The notes under the pieces are model-generated. The model made no database searches. It was not told the DNA's origin and was given only the letters and a program-made list of their open reading frames with translations. This document shows positions 10,290-20,223 of a stretch of DNA of 64,000 nt, piece after piece; within the stretch, counting starts at the first letter, position 1; each line of letters opens with the position of its first letter. This DNA comes from Schizochytrium sp. TIO01. Taxonomy: Eukaryota; Sar; Bigyra; Thraustochytrida; Thraustochytriidae. The translations under genes and the position numbers were made by a program. The stretch is taken from NCBI GenBank assembly GCA_004764695.1, contig SMSO01000036.1, positions 1,384,001-1,448,000 of the forward strand. Direction: 5' to 3'.

Positions 10290-10419
10290 TAGCACTAGGA
10301 AGTTGTCTCACGAAAATGATAACGTGCATATTTCTTTCCTTGTCCAAGTACCTCGTTATATTAAACAGGAAGAGTGATGTTCATACACAATCTTATTCTT
10401 CGAATTAACGTCGCCTATT

Positions 10420-11370
10420 TTATGAATTTTGCACAAAGTTAGGTTGAAACGGGGGCGCAAGCCTTTGTTGTTCGAGCTTTTCCCAATCGATACAGGAAAA
10501 AAAGGCATGATACTTGAGTTCTGCAAGACCGTACTCATAACACAGGCGATTTTTGGGCTTCTTGCTAGAAATAAGACCCTGAAGGAGGATTACTGCGTCT
10601 AGGCTAGTTTTTTGGAGTTGTTCACTAGTCCAAAGAAGAGGCTCAGTAGTAATCATATGTGCTGTTTCTTCTTTTGTTTCACCTTCCCAAGGAATTAGAG
10701 CGAATAGGAGCTCATGGAGAAGAATGCCAAAGCTCCACCAATCTGCTTCCAGTCCACATTGGCCATATTTGAGAATCTCCGGAGCTGCATAGCTCATCGT
10801 TCCAGCGTTTGTTTTAATGGCGAATCGACCCGTAAATTCATCTACATCTTCCTCTGGAGAGAGAATATAAGAAAGGCCAAAATCAAGCAAGCGTACGTGG
10901 CCTTGTGCTGTGATGCCAACATTTTCTGGCTTAACATCACCATGGAAAATGTTGTTATCGTGCAGAAACCCAATAGCCACGGCAACTTCAGCAGCGTAAA
11001 ATGCTGCATCAGACTGCGAAAGAGGTTCTTGTGAAATCAGGTCAAAGAGATCACCTCCATCACAAACCTCAAGAGCAACCATGTTTTGCTTTACATCAAT
11101 CCATTGCATTCCAACAACAAAACTTGATTTTTGATCTTGTTTGGCCTGTTGCAAAAGCTTTAATGCCTCCATCTCTCTAGAAAAGAGGATGCTACCAAGT
11201 GGTCCTGATCTAAATTTCTTAAGAACAATATTTTCTCCAGTTTCTCTGTCATACGCTAGGTGAAGTTTGCTGTATGATCCTCGTGCAATTCCTTTAATTA
11301 GGGTAACGTGGCTGATTTCTAACTCTGCGATTTTTGGAAAAGGGTGGACGTTTTGTATATGAAGCCGCAT
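10420..11370 (-). CDS. Serine/threonine protein kinase, AGC-like, HGD (non-RD) type, paralogue 2
   Basis: A predicted 316-residue protein kinase closely similar along its whole length to the gene at 6455-7498 but with a short N-terminus, so the kinase domain fills almost the entire protein. The glycine loop is IARGSYSKL (most canonical glycines replaced), the ATP lysine is at 51, the catalytic loop HGDVKPEN at 143-150, DFG at 163-165 and APE at 196-198. The shared segment ENVGITAQGHVRL and the WEGETKE..A insertion identify the two as duplicates. The ATG at 11370 is clear and the single frame is intact. The function is phosphorylation of unknown protein targets. The HGD change, shared by both copies, predates the duplication and predicts a regulation mode unlike RD kinases. 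The divergence of the glycine loop leaves some doubt about catalytic strength. Confidence 0.9.
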   Translation of the reverse strand: MRLHIQNVHPFPKIAELEISHVTLIKGIARGSYSKLHLAYDRETGENIVLKKFRSGPLGSILFSREMEALKLLQQAKQDQKSSFVVGMQWIDVKQNMVALEVCDGGDLFDLISQEPLSQSDAAFYAAEVAVAIGFLHDNNIFHGDVKPENVGITAQGHVRLLDFGLSYILSPEEDVDEFTGRFAIKTNAGTMSYAAPEILKYGQCGLEADWWSFGILLHELLFALIPWEGETKEETAHMITTEPLLWTSEQLQKTSLDAVILLQGLISSKKPKNRLCYEYGLAELKYHAFFSCIDWEKLEQQRLAPPFQPNFVQNS

Positions 11371-13656
11371 CGAGTCTTGTAAGCTAATTAGTTTAGAGCA
11401 CGATTTGCTTGTTTGCAGTTTGTGGATGCACTAGAGACCTAATGAAGAGAAAATGTCTGCTTAAATTCCAGGATTGTCGGGCCAACAAAACACGGAGTTA
11501 AGGTTGGAGCTCACTCATAATACGTTTTTGGTTGTTGGTTTGTTTCTTCAATATTAGTTTACCTGTATGCCACACATTGTTTCAGCAAAGGCCACCTTAT
11601 AGGCATCTCAGCTGTTTGTTTATCTTTTGTAAAGTTGATCACCGTACCATCGTATTAGGCCAAGCCTGGTAGTACAAAAGGAAGCATAGTGTCTGCGGCT
11701 TCCAAGCAGCTATCCATTGTCCATTTCCAAAAGATTCATGACCCCATGGTACTCTGCTAAAAGAGGAGACCGTCTGTATAACTGGTGTGCCTGGCTCTTG
11801 TTGACCAGTTTGTGCTATTACGAAGTAGAAAGACACACCAAGCAAGAAGAAACTGTATGTCTGGTTTCCTCACCTGCGGTATCCTATATGCTGCCACTGC
11901 TTTAATGTTTCTTAAATTAAAACCACTATGAAAGGAACTGACTAACAATATTTCATTGTTGAGTCCAATATTTATTTCATGAAATAAAAGACCATAGTTG
12001 CATTTAGATTCAACTCTAGGCTCTTTAATATGTACTCCATTAGGATTTTCAACGAAGCATTTTCCAAAGATTTTTTTTGCTCAAAAATGGATTCATCGAG
12101 AAGTGCTATTCTACCTAGCTCTTGCATATTATTGTTGTTATTATTATTTTCATGATACTGGCCTCTAATAAAAATAAATTTAATTAAAAAGAATTATGAT
12201 AAAAGAAGAGCAACAAGCAATATCAGGGAGATCATTCATGTATTCAAGAGGAACTGAAGGATGCAGGGAGATACATTCTATTAAGGCATTATTCCTCAAT
12301 CCAATTGGAGTACATGAACATCACGTTTCAGATTCACGGAGCCTGGTATAATATATCATGACATTGACGAAGTTAAACGGCTAAATAAAAATATAACTAT
12401 GAAAGACACCTGCCCTTTTTGTAGATGCGGTTCGCTTCAAATTAATTCCTGGAAGCCGCAAGCTTAAAGGCAGTTCAAAGACTCCTACTAATAATTGAAT
12501 TGATGGGTTACCAGCAGAGGTCTCCTGAAATATGAGGTGTTTTTCAAAGTGGACAACGCACGCACTAATTTTTAGAATATAGATAAGCTGAGTAACGTTT
12601 CCTTTACTGTGTTGCCCGCATTTTAAAAAATTTAAGAGAAGGTCACACGTAGACTATTTCTGATCTTCAAAACAAGAACAGTAATGCAAGAGATCTAGCA
12701 TTACTCTTGCGTCAGTGCTCTCGTTAAGGCTTGGACTTCTCCCAATTCGGACAGGGTAAATCATATGACCTATAACGAATATTTTCCGTTTCAGAGTTGG
12801 CTTCTATGTCCAGTCCATTAATGCACCTGTGGTTTGGCAGCTATAAGGAAAGGGAATGAAAGCAATTCTTTGCTTTACCTCAGTGCATGGGTGCCTTGAG
12901 TTGGTAGAATGCCAGAGATCAAACGAAATAAGAATGTAAACTTCGGTGATCAACTTCGGTGATTAACTTAAGAGAATAGCTTCCCTCCAAGGAGTCTTTG
13001 ACACTTTCCAGATAACTTGTGATAAGTGCACTAAAAAGCCTGGTCTAGCTCGTACTTATTATCCGGACAAACAATTCCAGGGTATGAGTTAATGAAGCTT
13101 TACGAAGGCCGTCATCCCAATAACCCAGACCTGGCCGGTGGCTCCTCCGTACTTCCCCCCACCCACAGGCTTAATCAACTTAGCTACCTTCATGTGTCCA
13201 ACAAAACCAGTGAGCCCTGCCCTGTTCAAGCAGAGAAAAGTACGCGGACAAAGTTTCAATAGTTACAATTTAAACTACAAGTACACTAACACAGATGGCA
13301 AAAAGTTCATCGATATGCAACTGTGAAGGCGCATACTCATACTGAGGAAACTAATTACGTTGACTGAGTTTCCTGGCAATGCGTGTTTCCTTTTACACTT
13401 TGCAGAAATATTTAGCTAGGGAAACATCAACCTAATGTGCACTAGGAGCGCGGACTTATTGATAGGAGAAAAAAGTCATCTGTGAGTAAAGAGAACGCTT
13501 CCCTAATTAAAATGCTAATATGGTGACACTGGCTCGTGTGCCAAGTCCTCACGTTTTAAAACTACATCTCTTGGGCTCTGGCAATAGACAGCACGCCCTG
13601 TAGAGAAGAAGAGAAAAAAGCGTTAACGTGAAAGCTTGCGATCCCCTGATTAATTA
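11371..13656. other. Intergenic 2.3 kb, AT-rich, overlapping small inverted repeats
   Basis: No supported gene. Short open frames near 11.7 kb on both strands and at 13138-13326 show no motifs. Two overlapping inverted repeats occur at 12680-12710: arms of 8 nt (12680-12687 with 12698-12705) and 7 nt (12686-12692 with 12704-12710), which cannot form at the same time. Confidence 0.45.
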
Positions 13657-14856
13657 TTATGAAGTGAATTGAAACAGCTTGTTTACAAGATCTGCATACA
13701 AAAGAGTGCTACCTGCGACACTGATGCCAAGAAAGCCAGCGATGGCGTATTTTGTTCCCTTTGAAAATGATGGCTTTTTAAGAGTCAACTCGACAGTTTT
13801 AATTTTCTCGTTGATTCGAGCATGTAGCAGGTCTGCACGATTGAGAAGGTCCATATAAATTTGACGCGACTTCGGCGCGCAGTTTGGATCAGACATAAGC
13901 ACTCTACACTCACATTTAGCTGTAATTGCAAGGTTTCGAGACTCAATAGCCTGTTTCATTGCATCGCTAAATGCAGCGTCATTAAGAGAGCGAACGTTCT
14001 CCAGTAAATGCGTTGTCTTTGTCCACTTCCGAGACGCAGCTTCGACTAATGCAAGCGCATTTACACCTTCAAGCGGAATCATCACTCTTTCAGGACTGGG
14101 TGGCCTTTTACGATGGCGGTCAGGAGCAGCGGCATGTAAGCGCTGGAGAAACGATGGTACGCCTTGCTCTTGTGTTAATCTAGCTTGACCTGTGCTACTG
14201 GGTTCTAGAGGATCCATGGACACAGCACCAACCTGATCCCTTCCATTTATCTCCGAGTACTGCAATTGAGCTTCTGGAGCAATTGTGCGCTCCACCATTT
14301 CTCCGCTTGTTGAAGCAAAGCAAAAAGTATTACTGGTTGCAGTGTTTGTTGATACCCCTCCAACGGAAGAAAGATTTGCATTCTTTCCTTTAGAATCTCT
14401 GCTGGTGCCCGATGAAGCCTGATTAGAAAAGAGTCTCTTGCCAAAATACTGTTTCAAGCCTAACGCATAATATGACCCATGTTGAACTGTAGGCGATGGG
14501 TTTCGTAATCTCGAATGCGTAGAGTTTGAGAAGCTAAATAAGGTTTCAGTCTTTTTGGGGTCAAGCTTGTAATGAACCTCTCTGGTAATGCCTCCAACCC
14601 TTTGGGGGAGTCCTTTCCAGTTTGCGGGACACAGTGAAGGTTGAAGCTCTGTGAGTGTATCGAAAAATCCTTGCTTTGTCATTACTTCATGGCCTTGCGA
14701 GGTTTCGTGAAGAAGTACTCCTCCGCATCGCAAGCCTTGGTGAGCAGCACAAGCCTGCCGCCATCCCAAGGAGGTAGCAATTGCTTCAGACGACTCTGGG
14801 CGAGGTCTCAGGAGGCCTCGTGCTCTGCGGACCACGCAGTCTGAGACGCGACGCAT
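13657..14856 (-). CDS. Unknown protein with presequence-like N-terminus and C-terminal membrane segment
   Basis: A predicted 399-residue protein of no recognised family. The first 30 residues are Arg-rich with almost no acidic residues (MRRVSDCVVRRARGLLRPRP), as expected of a mitochondrial targeting presequence. The middle (about 90-265) is polar and probably disordered. Residues 265-365 form charged helices, and about 370-388 form a hydrophobic membrane segment followed by a short tail. A C-terminally anchored or inner-membrane mitochondrial protein is a reasonable inference; no catalytic motif is seen. The ATG at 14856 was chosen because the frame upstream to 14874 has only a TTG. It is divergent from the LRR gene at 15234, with 377 nt between the starts. 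Confidence 0.7.
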   Translation of the reverse strand: MRRVSDCVVRRARGLLRPRPESSEAIATSLGWRQACAAHQGLRCGGVLLHETSQGHEVMTKQGFFDTLTELQPSLCPANWKGLPQRVGGITREVHYKLDPKKTETLFSFSNSTHSRLRNPSPTVQHGSYYALGLKQYFGKRLFSNQASSGTSRDSKGKNANLSSVGGVSTNTATSNTFCFASTSGEMVERTIAPEAQLQYSEINGRDQVGAVSMDPLEPSSTGQARLTQEQGVPSFLQRLHAAAPDRHRKRPPSPERVMIPLEGVNALALVEAASRKWTKTTHLLENVRSLNDAAFSDAMKQAIESRNLAITAKCECRVLMSDPNCAPKSRQIYMDLLNRADLLHARINEKIKTVELTLKKPSFSKGTKYAIAGFLGISVAGSTLLYADLVNKLFQFTS

Positions 14857-15233
14857 CTTGAAAGTCTGACTCAAGCGCGACGCGTCGCACCCAACGGCGA
14901 TGATTTTGAGATTGCCTGGACTTTCCTTTCCGAGCTCTGCAAGGAATGACAGCAGTGAGTGAATGGTTTGTAGGCCTATTACCTAGTAGTATTCTGCGCA
15001 ACACTTTTTTATTTTGCGCAACACAAATTACTTCAAACTTTGTTTATCTCGTTCTCTGTTTTATTTTTGTACGTTGAGACAAAAAGGGCTAGATTGCGGG
15101 CTCGCACGTATGTCTGCTCTGGGTGTAGCAATCAAGCGAGGATATATCTTCAAACCCAAGGTGCTAGAATTGGGGAATCATTGCGGCAAGAAACACCCGA
15201 AGAGGCTGGCTGTTATGCTAATCCTGCTCAGCA
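14857..15233. promoter_or_regulatory. Divergent promoter region of the membrane-anchored protein and LRR genes
   Basis: This 377-nt head-to-head spacer must hold both 5' leaders and promoters. A short direct repeat of TTGCGCAACAC-like sequence occurs near 14994-15024. Open frames cross the right half in two other frames but stop or overlap the LRR start, so they are treated as leader sequence. No TATA box or known factor site is assigned. Confidence 0.5.
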
Positions 15234-16487
15234 ATGGCAAGCCCATGGCGTGTACGAGAGATTGCGGAAAGCTGCTCTTCTGAAATTGATAAACAAGCAG
15301 TGCTTGAGGAAGTAAACGTGAGCAATCAGAATGTAGATGGTGAGGTAATTGTGGAGCAACTTGGCGGGTATGGACAGCTTGTGCGGGTTCTAAGGGCGTC
15401 TTGGAATAATTTGCATGATCTGGGCCCTCTTGCAAGATGTTTCACAAGTTTAGCGAGGCTGCAGATATCACACAATGGACTGAGATCACTAGATGGAATT
15501 GGCCAGCTTACTCAATTGGAGGTTTTGGATTGCTCTCATAATAAATTAATCTCTCTTCAACCCTTGACGTCGTGTAGGAAGCTCACCTGTATCTGGGCAC
15601 AACACAATGAGATCGTCGATGTTCCAGAGTCGCTATTGAAAAGCCAGGGCATGTTTATAGAACTCTCTAGTAATCCAATGCATTTAAGGGCACTGCCTAA
15701 GGCAGGGTCTGGTAACTTCGCAAGAAATTCTGATCAAGACTCTCCACATAGTTATACTATGTCCACTCCCCTCGGTTCTCAAGATCGCGACAAGGAAGAG
15801 ACACAAGATGATGCTGTGCAAACCAGCAAGGAGGGTCGCTCCGACACTTTAATCGAGACGGAGAAGACTAAAGTGTTAACAACGAGTGACCCAGCTATGG
15901 AACCTGCTTACGTCTCAAGTGATGCTGGAGTTGGTTCCAATAAAAACAAAGTTGAATACAAACATGATTGTAAAAGCGATAGTGAAATGGAGCGTATGTT
16001 TGAAAAAGTTACAAATAAATCTGACGAAGAAGAAAACATGTCTTCCGAGTGTCTGTCGTCAACAATAATTCAATCTCCATCGCCGTCTAATGGATCTGTA
16101 CACAGCCCACTCTCCAGCGCTTGTCCCGAGGTCAACACTACTCCCCAGGATAGTCACAGAAGCAATTCATGGCAGAATTTTGAAAGAGACCATTCTAGTG
16201 GGGCAGCTTCACCGGACCAAGCTCATCAGCAGCTTCATCAGAGAAGCTGGTTTGCGAGAGAGGATGACGAGAACCATAATCGTCTAGAGGAAGCACCGCC
16301 TGGTAGAACAGTCAAGGAGGAGCATAGTAGTAATTTCCCACCAGCTAAACATCTAGACCTGCCGGAAAAAGATGTTGCTTCAAGCCGAGATCCTTTGCCC
16401 ACCTTGAGTTCTATTTCTGCTCAGCTCGATGCCTTAACGAAGGATCTCAAAGACAAGAAACGGCAGCTAGGTAGACGTCGTCGATGA
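15234..16487 (+). CDS. SDS22-type leucine-rich-repeat protein with long disordered tail
   Basis: A predicted 417-residue protein. Residues about 24-150 carry five to six short leucine-rich repeats of the SDS22/U2A' type (for example LVRVLRASWNNLHDLGPLA, LARLQISHNGLRSLDGI and LEVLDCSHNKLISLQPL), each with the LxxLxxSxNxL core. This fold typically binds a protein partner such as a phosphatase, spliceosomal or axonemal component. About 160-390 is acidic, Ser-rich and probably disordered; the last 25 residues form a helix ending in a basic RRRR cluster, possibly a nuclear signal or microtubule/nucleic-acid contact. The ATG at 15234 is the first after an in-frame stop at 15219. No catalytic motif is present, so the protein is probably an adaptor. 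The gene converges with the zinc-finger gene, 313 nt apart. The fold is certain; the biological role is unknown. Confidence 0.85.
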   Translation: MASPWRVREIAESCSSEIDKQAVLEEVNVSNQNVDGEVIVEQLGGYGQLVRVLRASWNNLHDLGPLARCFTSLARLQISHNGLRSLDGIGQLTQLEVLDCSHNKLISLQPLTSCRKLTCIWAQHNEIVDVPESLLKSQGMFIELSSNPMHLRALPKAGSGNFARNSDQDSPHSYTMSTPLGSQDRDKEETQDDAVQTSKEGRSDTLIETEKTKVLTTSDPAMEPAYVSSDAGVGSNKNKVEYKHDCKSDSEMERMFEKVTNKSDEEENMSSECLSSTIIQSPSPSNGSVHSPLSSACPEVNTTPQDSHRSNSWQNFERDHSSGAASPDQAHQQLHQRSWFAREDDENHNRLEEAPPGRTVKEEHSSNFPPAKHLDLPEKDVASSRDPLPTLSSISAQLDALTKDLKDKKRQLGRRRR

Positions 16488-16800
16488 ACTTTGATTAGAT
16501 ATTAAGCAAGTTGTCTTTTTCATGCATGTGCATTTTGTTTGTTTTAGAATGACAGGAATTCAGTTCTGAGAATTTCTTTGCATACTTCAACTGTTTCTAA
16601 TTTTGTGTTTTGTTTTTTTAAAGTGGGAAGGAGGGTGAAATGTATGAATGAGTTGAGTCAGAGAAGTTTCATTTCTGTTTATGAATAAATTAAAGAATAG
16701 CCAAGAGGACGACGATGTAAATTGAAGTGAGATAAATTTTGTTGACAGAGAGACGGGAAGTTTCAATTTATAGTCAGATTCAATAATGTGATGATTTCAT
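16488..16800. other. Convergent 3' region between LRR and zinc-finger genes
   Basis: A 313-nt AT-rich spacer shared by the 3' ends of two convergent genes. It contains AATAAA on the plus strand at 16684-16689. No TTTATT matching a minus-strand signal was seen, so the zinc-finger gene probably uses a variant signal or ends inside or beyond the LRR 3' UTR. Confidence 0.55.
16684..16689 (+). terminator. Candidate polyadenylation signal of the LRR gene
   Basis: A canonical AATAAA about 195 nt after the LRR stop codon, in an AT-rich 3' flank. Confidence 0.5.
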
Positions 16801-19800
16801 TCACTGGTTTACAGTAATCTGCTCCACCATTCCGCTTGAAGAAGCAGAATGCTGAAGCGAAGCGGAAGACGCAGAGCTATCGTAATGGTATCCAGAGTTG
16901 TTACGCTGGAGAGGAGGAGCTGCGCCATTTGCAGCAGGTTGACTGGACGCCTCGGTGGCACTAGAAACTGTTGAGCTTGCGATGGAGGTTGAGCGCGAGA
17001 GGCGGATCGAGGAAGAGGAAGAGGTATTGGAGCTTCCTCCAAAGAGATCCTGGTGAAGGCGGCAGTAGGCGGAACCGTGGCGAGCCGAAGTTTCGCAGTT
17101 GAGAACCTGGCAGCGACGGCCACCACCGTGCTTGATGCAAAAGAGCTTGTTGCCTGCGCTGGTTGCAGACTTGGGGCATCCCTCAAACTGGCAGCGGCGG
17201 CCACCACCGTGAGCCTTGCACTTTCCGCGACCGGCATCATGCTTCGTGCAACCAGGCACCTGGCAACGACGACCACCGCCATGGCTGACACAGAACTTTG
17301 ATCCGCCGCGCACCGAACGCGTGCAGTTTTCTACGCCACAGCGCTTGCCTCCTCCATGTACAGTACAGTACTCGGTCTTTGAATCAGCTGCAGCACGGAT
17401 GCATCCATCCTGAGCACAGCGCTTGCCCCCACCATGTACCTTGCAGAAACCGCCCCCAGCATCGTAGCGGTCGCAATCAGGAGCTTCGCAGCGACGAGTT
17501 TGTCCATGCGAGCGACAGAACCCCTTGCCAGTGTCGTGCTTGGTACAACCAGGCACGCGGCAACGGCGTCCGCCGCCATGAGCAACGCAGAATCCCTCGC
17601 TTCCTTGTGCCGCCTTGAGGCAGCCATCCACTTGGCAGCGCTTACCTCCTCCGTGAGCCTTACAGAGGCCACCGCCTTGGTCGAGCTTATCACAGCCATC
17701 ATATTTACAGCGGCGGCCGCCTCCGTGAGCAACGCAAAGGCCCTTGGCTCCCTGAGCAGAAGTGTTGCATCCTTCCACGATGCACCTTTTACCGCCTCCA
17801 TGGGAGATACAGAATGCGGTGGATCCGCGGGCGGATCTTGGGCAGCCTTCGTGCGAGCATCTTTTGCCACCCCCATGAGCCTTGCAGCGATCAAGGGAGC
17901 CCTCGGCAGATCTTGTGCAGCCGTCGGGGTGCTTGCAGCGGCGGCCTCCCCCATGGGCCTTGCAGAGACGCATGGGCTGACCAGGTGCCGCTGGGAGCTC
18001 AACGGCTTGACCAACGGCGGCCTTGCCGCATCCGTCCATTTCGCAGCGAATTCCCCCTCCATGAGCAGTGCATCGGTCAGTACGACCCACGGCTGACTTG
18101 GTGCAACCCTCTTCTGCGCAGCGCTTTCCGCCCCCATGGCGTACGCAAAGATCTCTGGGAAACGCGCTAACCGCTGCGCGCGTACAGCCAGACTCGCGGC
18201 ACCGGCGTCCTCCACCATGCTTCTTGCAGTAGTTGGTACCTCCGTGGGCGAGGTGAGAGCAGTCGCTCGCGCTGCACTTCTTGCCACCAGCGCGGTGGGA
18301 GCGGCAGAGACCACCACCACTTGCAAGCTTGTTGCATCCTTCTTCTTTGCATCGAACGCCTCCGCCATGTTGGATACAGAAGGGCACTTGCCCTTGTGCA
18401 GATTTTGGGCATCCAGGATGCGTGCATCTGCGGCCTCCGCCGTGTGCTTTGCACATTCCACCGCCCTGGTCGAGTTTGTTGCATCCCTCCATTTTGCATC
18501 TTCGGCCTCCTCCGTGAGCAACACATAACATAGTGGCTCCCTGAGCAGCTTTGGTGCACTCCGGCATTTGGCAGCGCTTGCCACCGCCATGAGCTTTGCA
18601 GAGACCGGAGCACGCAGCGGCTTTGACACAACCTTCTACCTTGCAACGGCGACGTCCGCTTTGGGTCTCGGGTCCCTTGGTGCGTCCATGAATCGAGCAC
18701 AACTGCGTTCCCAGACGAGCATGGCGGCCGCACCCCTCGGTACTGCAGATGTAAACGGCATGTGCTTTGCAGTACCCCACGGTGATACTCAGGGCGGCCT
18801 CAAGGCACTCCTCCACAGCACAGACCGGCCGCGAGCGCTTCGTGCGAGTTGATGTTGTGGACAAGGAGCTTGACGAGGTCGATCGTGGAGCAGGTCTCTT
18901 GAGAGGACGCTGCGGTGATACGGAGGATGATGTAGCAGACGAGGCCGCCGGGTTGGCTCTACTGGCGGCAGAAGAAGGTGTAGCGCTGGGTACCGAAGTC
19001 TCGATCGCTGGGGCATTGTTAGCGTCGGTAGGCTCCTCGGGCATGAGGTTGAAGTCAGCATCTTCGTCATCGTCTTGATCGTCCTCATCATCCTCGTCGT
19101 CGTCCATATCATCATCAAAAGGCATCATTGAGAAGGCCGGGTCATCTTCATGCTCCATCTCCAAAAGCCAAGCATCGTTATTGGCAATACCGGCAGCGTC
19201 AGAGATGGGCGTCACACGGTTCATGGAGATAGATTTGGCGTGGATAAGTTTGTCGGTAGCCTGGGCCACAGTCAAGGTCGGGGGAAGTGTCTGGCCATCG
19301 ATTTCAATAAGAACGTCGCCAATCTGCACGCCGCTAGCAAGTAGGCTTCCAGAGGCCTCAAAGAAGAAGACTCCATCGATGCTGCGGTCGAGGCGGAAAT
19401 TGGCAGGCTGGTTACCCTCCAGCTTGAGTTTGATAAATGAAGTACGAACCTCCTCTTCGATGACGGGGATAGGTTTGGTAGCTACAGGAGCAGGAATTTC
19501 CATGGGGGGAGGGCCAGCCGGGGGCGGTGCGGCAAAGACCATGGAAGGCTCAACTGCAGCAGCTGCGGCTGCAGCTGCAGCTGAAACTGCTTGAGACCCT
19601 GAGCTGGAGTGCATGTAGCCAGAGGAGGATGATTGCTGCTGTGATGGAATGTCATTATATTGTGGTGGTGGCGCAGATGGAGGCATGTGAATATCTGCAT
19701 GAATGGGCGGGAAAAGGAGTTGGTCGTTTGGTGGCATGTCAAGGTCGACATCGAATAAGTTGTCGAAGCCGCCCTGGGTATGTGCACTGTTTCCGAAGTC

Positions 19801-20223
19801 GCCTCCCATATAAGCGGACGAGCTTGAGCTGGTGGTTTGTGATGCCTGTTGCTGCTGCTGTGATGTGTGGAAGTGGCCAAGAGCCGGGGATTGCGGCCTT
19901 GATGGCATGTTAAGTGCCATGTCCAGGAATGGATCCTGGGGCTGGTTTCCGTAGTGACCGTTGTGTGCATAAGATCCGCCCATGAACAGAGGATCGTGAG
20001 GGCCTCCGAAATCGGCAAGGCCAACATCATTCATGCTCGGGGCTGGCGAGGGAGCTTGGGGCATGTATGAGGTGGAAGCGCCATATGAGTGAGGAGCGTA
20101 GGCTCCACTGTTGTACATTGCGATTTCGCTGTTGATGCCGGAGTTGCCACCAAGGTCGAGCATGGGCTCGCTCTGTTGGTAGAACTGGTCATTTTCGAAC
20201 GGGCGGGCGTCGTCGTGCATCAT
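16801..20223 (-). CDS. PDZ-like protein with 23 tandem WRKY19-type zinc fingers, probable nuclear regulator
   Basis: A predicted 1140-residue, probably nuclear regulator. Residues 1-250 are Gln/Ser/Pro/Gly-rich with a poly-Ala run near 215-224, like an activation region. About 258-340 looks like a PDZ-type domain (IDGVFFFEASGSLLASGVQ and IGDVLIEIDGQTL). About 365-390 is an Asp/Glu block; KRPAP and RTKRSRP near 442-466 are nuclear-signal-like. From about 468 to 1060 lie 23 tandem units of about 24-25 residues with the pattern RCxxxGCxKxAxGxxxxCxxHGGGK/R, the WRKY19-type zinc finger found in plants and stramenopiles. Every unit keeps the three Cys and one His ligands. A Ser-rich tail follows. 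The fingers probably bind nucleic acid or chromatin partners through their many Lys/Arg. Two ATGs sit side by side at the start. Because the repeat is close to a multiple of three, other frames stay open for hundreds of codons, but they are not genes. Confidence 0.93.
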   Translation of the reverse strand: MMHDDARPFENDQFYQQSEPMLDLGGNSGINSEIAMYNSGAYAPHSYGASTSYMPQAPSPAPSMNDVGLADFGGPHDPLFMGGSYAHNGHYGNQPQDPFLDMALNMPSRPQSPALGHFHTSQQQQQASQTTSSSSSAYMGGDFGNSAHTQGGFDNLFDVDLDMPPNDQLLFPPIHADIHMPPSAPPPQYNDIPSQQQSSSSGYMHSSSGSQAVSAAAAAAAAAVEPSMVFAAPPPAGPPPMEIPAPVATKPIPVIEEEVRTSFIKLKLEGNQPANFRLDRSIDGVFFFEASGSLLASGVQIGDVLIEIDGQTLPPTLTVAQATDKLIHAKSISMNRVTPISDAAGIANNDAWLLEMEHEDDPAFSMMPFDDDMDDDEDDEDDQDDDEDADFNLMPEEPTDANNAPAIETSVPSATPSSAASRANPAASSATSSSVSPQRPLKRPAPRSTSSSSLSTTSTRTKRSRPVCAVEECLEAALSITVGYCKAHAVYICSTEGCGRHARLGTQLCSIHGRTKGPETQSGRRRCKVEGCVKAAACSGLCKAHGGGKRCQMPECTKAAQGATMLCVAHGGGRRCKMEGCNKLDQGGGMCKAHGGGRRCTHPGCPKSAQGQVPFCIQHGGGVRCKEEGCNKLASGGGLCRSHRAGGKKCSASDCSHLAHGGTNYCKKHGGGRRCRESGCTRAAVSAFPRDLCVRHGGGKRCAEEGCTKSAVGRTDRCTAHGGGIRCEMDGCGKAAVGQAVELPAAPGQPMRLCKAHGGGRRCKHPDGCTRSAEGSLDRCKAHGGGKRCSHEGCPRSARGSTAFCISHGGGKRCIVEGCNTSAQGAKGLCVAHGGGRRCKYDGCDKLDQGGGLCKAHGGGKRCQVDGCLKAAQGSEGFCVAHGGGRRCRVPGCTKHDTGKGFCRSHGQTRRCEAPDCDRYDAGGGFCKVHGGGKRCAQDGCIRAAADSKTEYCTVHGGGKRCGVENCTRSVRGGSKFCVSHGGGRRCQVPGCTKHDAGRGKCKAHGGGRRCQFEGCPKSATSAGNKLFCIKHGGGRRCQVLNCETSARHGSAYCRLHQDLFGGSSNTSSSSSIRLSRSTSIASSTVSSATEASSQPAANGAAPPLQRNNSGYHYDSSASSASLQHSASSSGMVEQITVNQ

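Noticed and set aside
15014-15315. Two overlapping plus-strand frames (89 and 91 codons) before the LRR start
   Set aside because: They run into the LRR coding sequence in the wrong registers and show no motif; the region is better read as 5' leader.
17434-18528. Long plus-strand frames (130-220 codons) antisense to the zinc-finger gene
   Set aside because: Antisense shadows of the same repeat, rich in Ala/Ser, with no independent evidence.
17331-18629. A 432-codon frame on the minus strand inside the zinc-finger gene, in another register
   Set aside because: It is a shadow of the finger repeats: repeat units near a multiple of three keep the other registers free of stops. The product is Ala/Lys-rich with no domain, and the true register has perfect zinc ligands.
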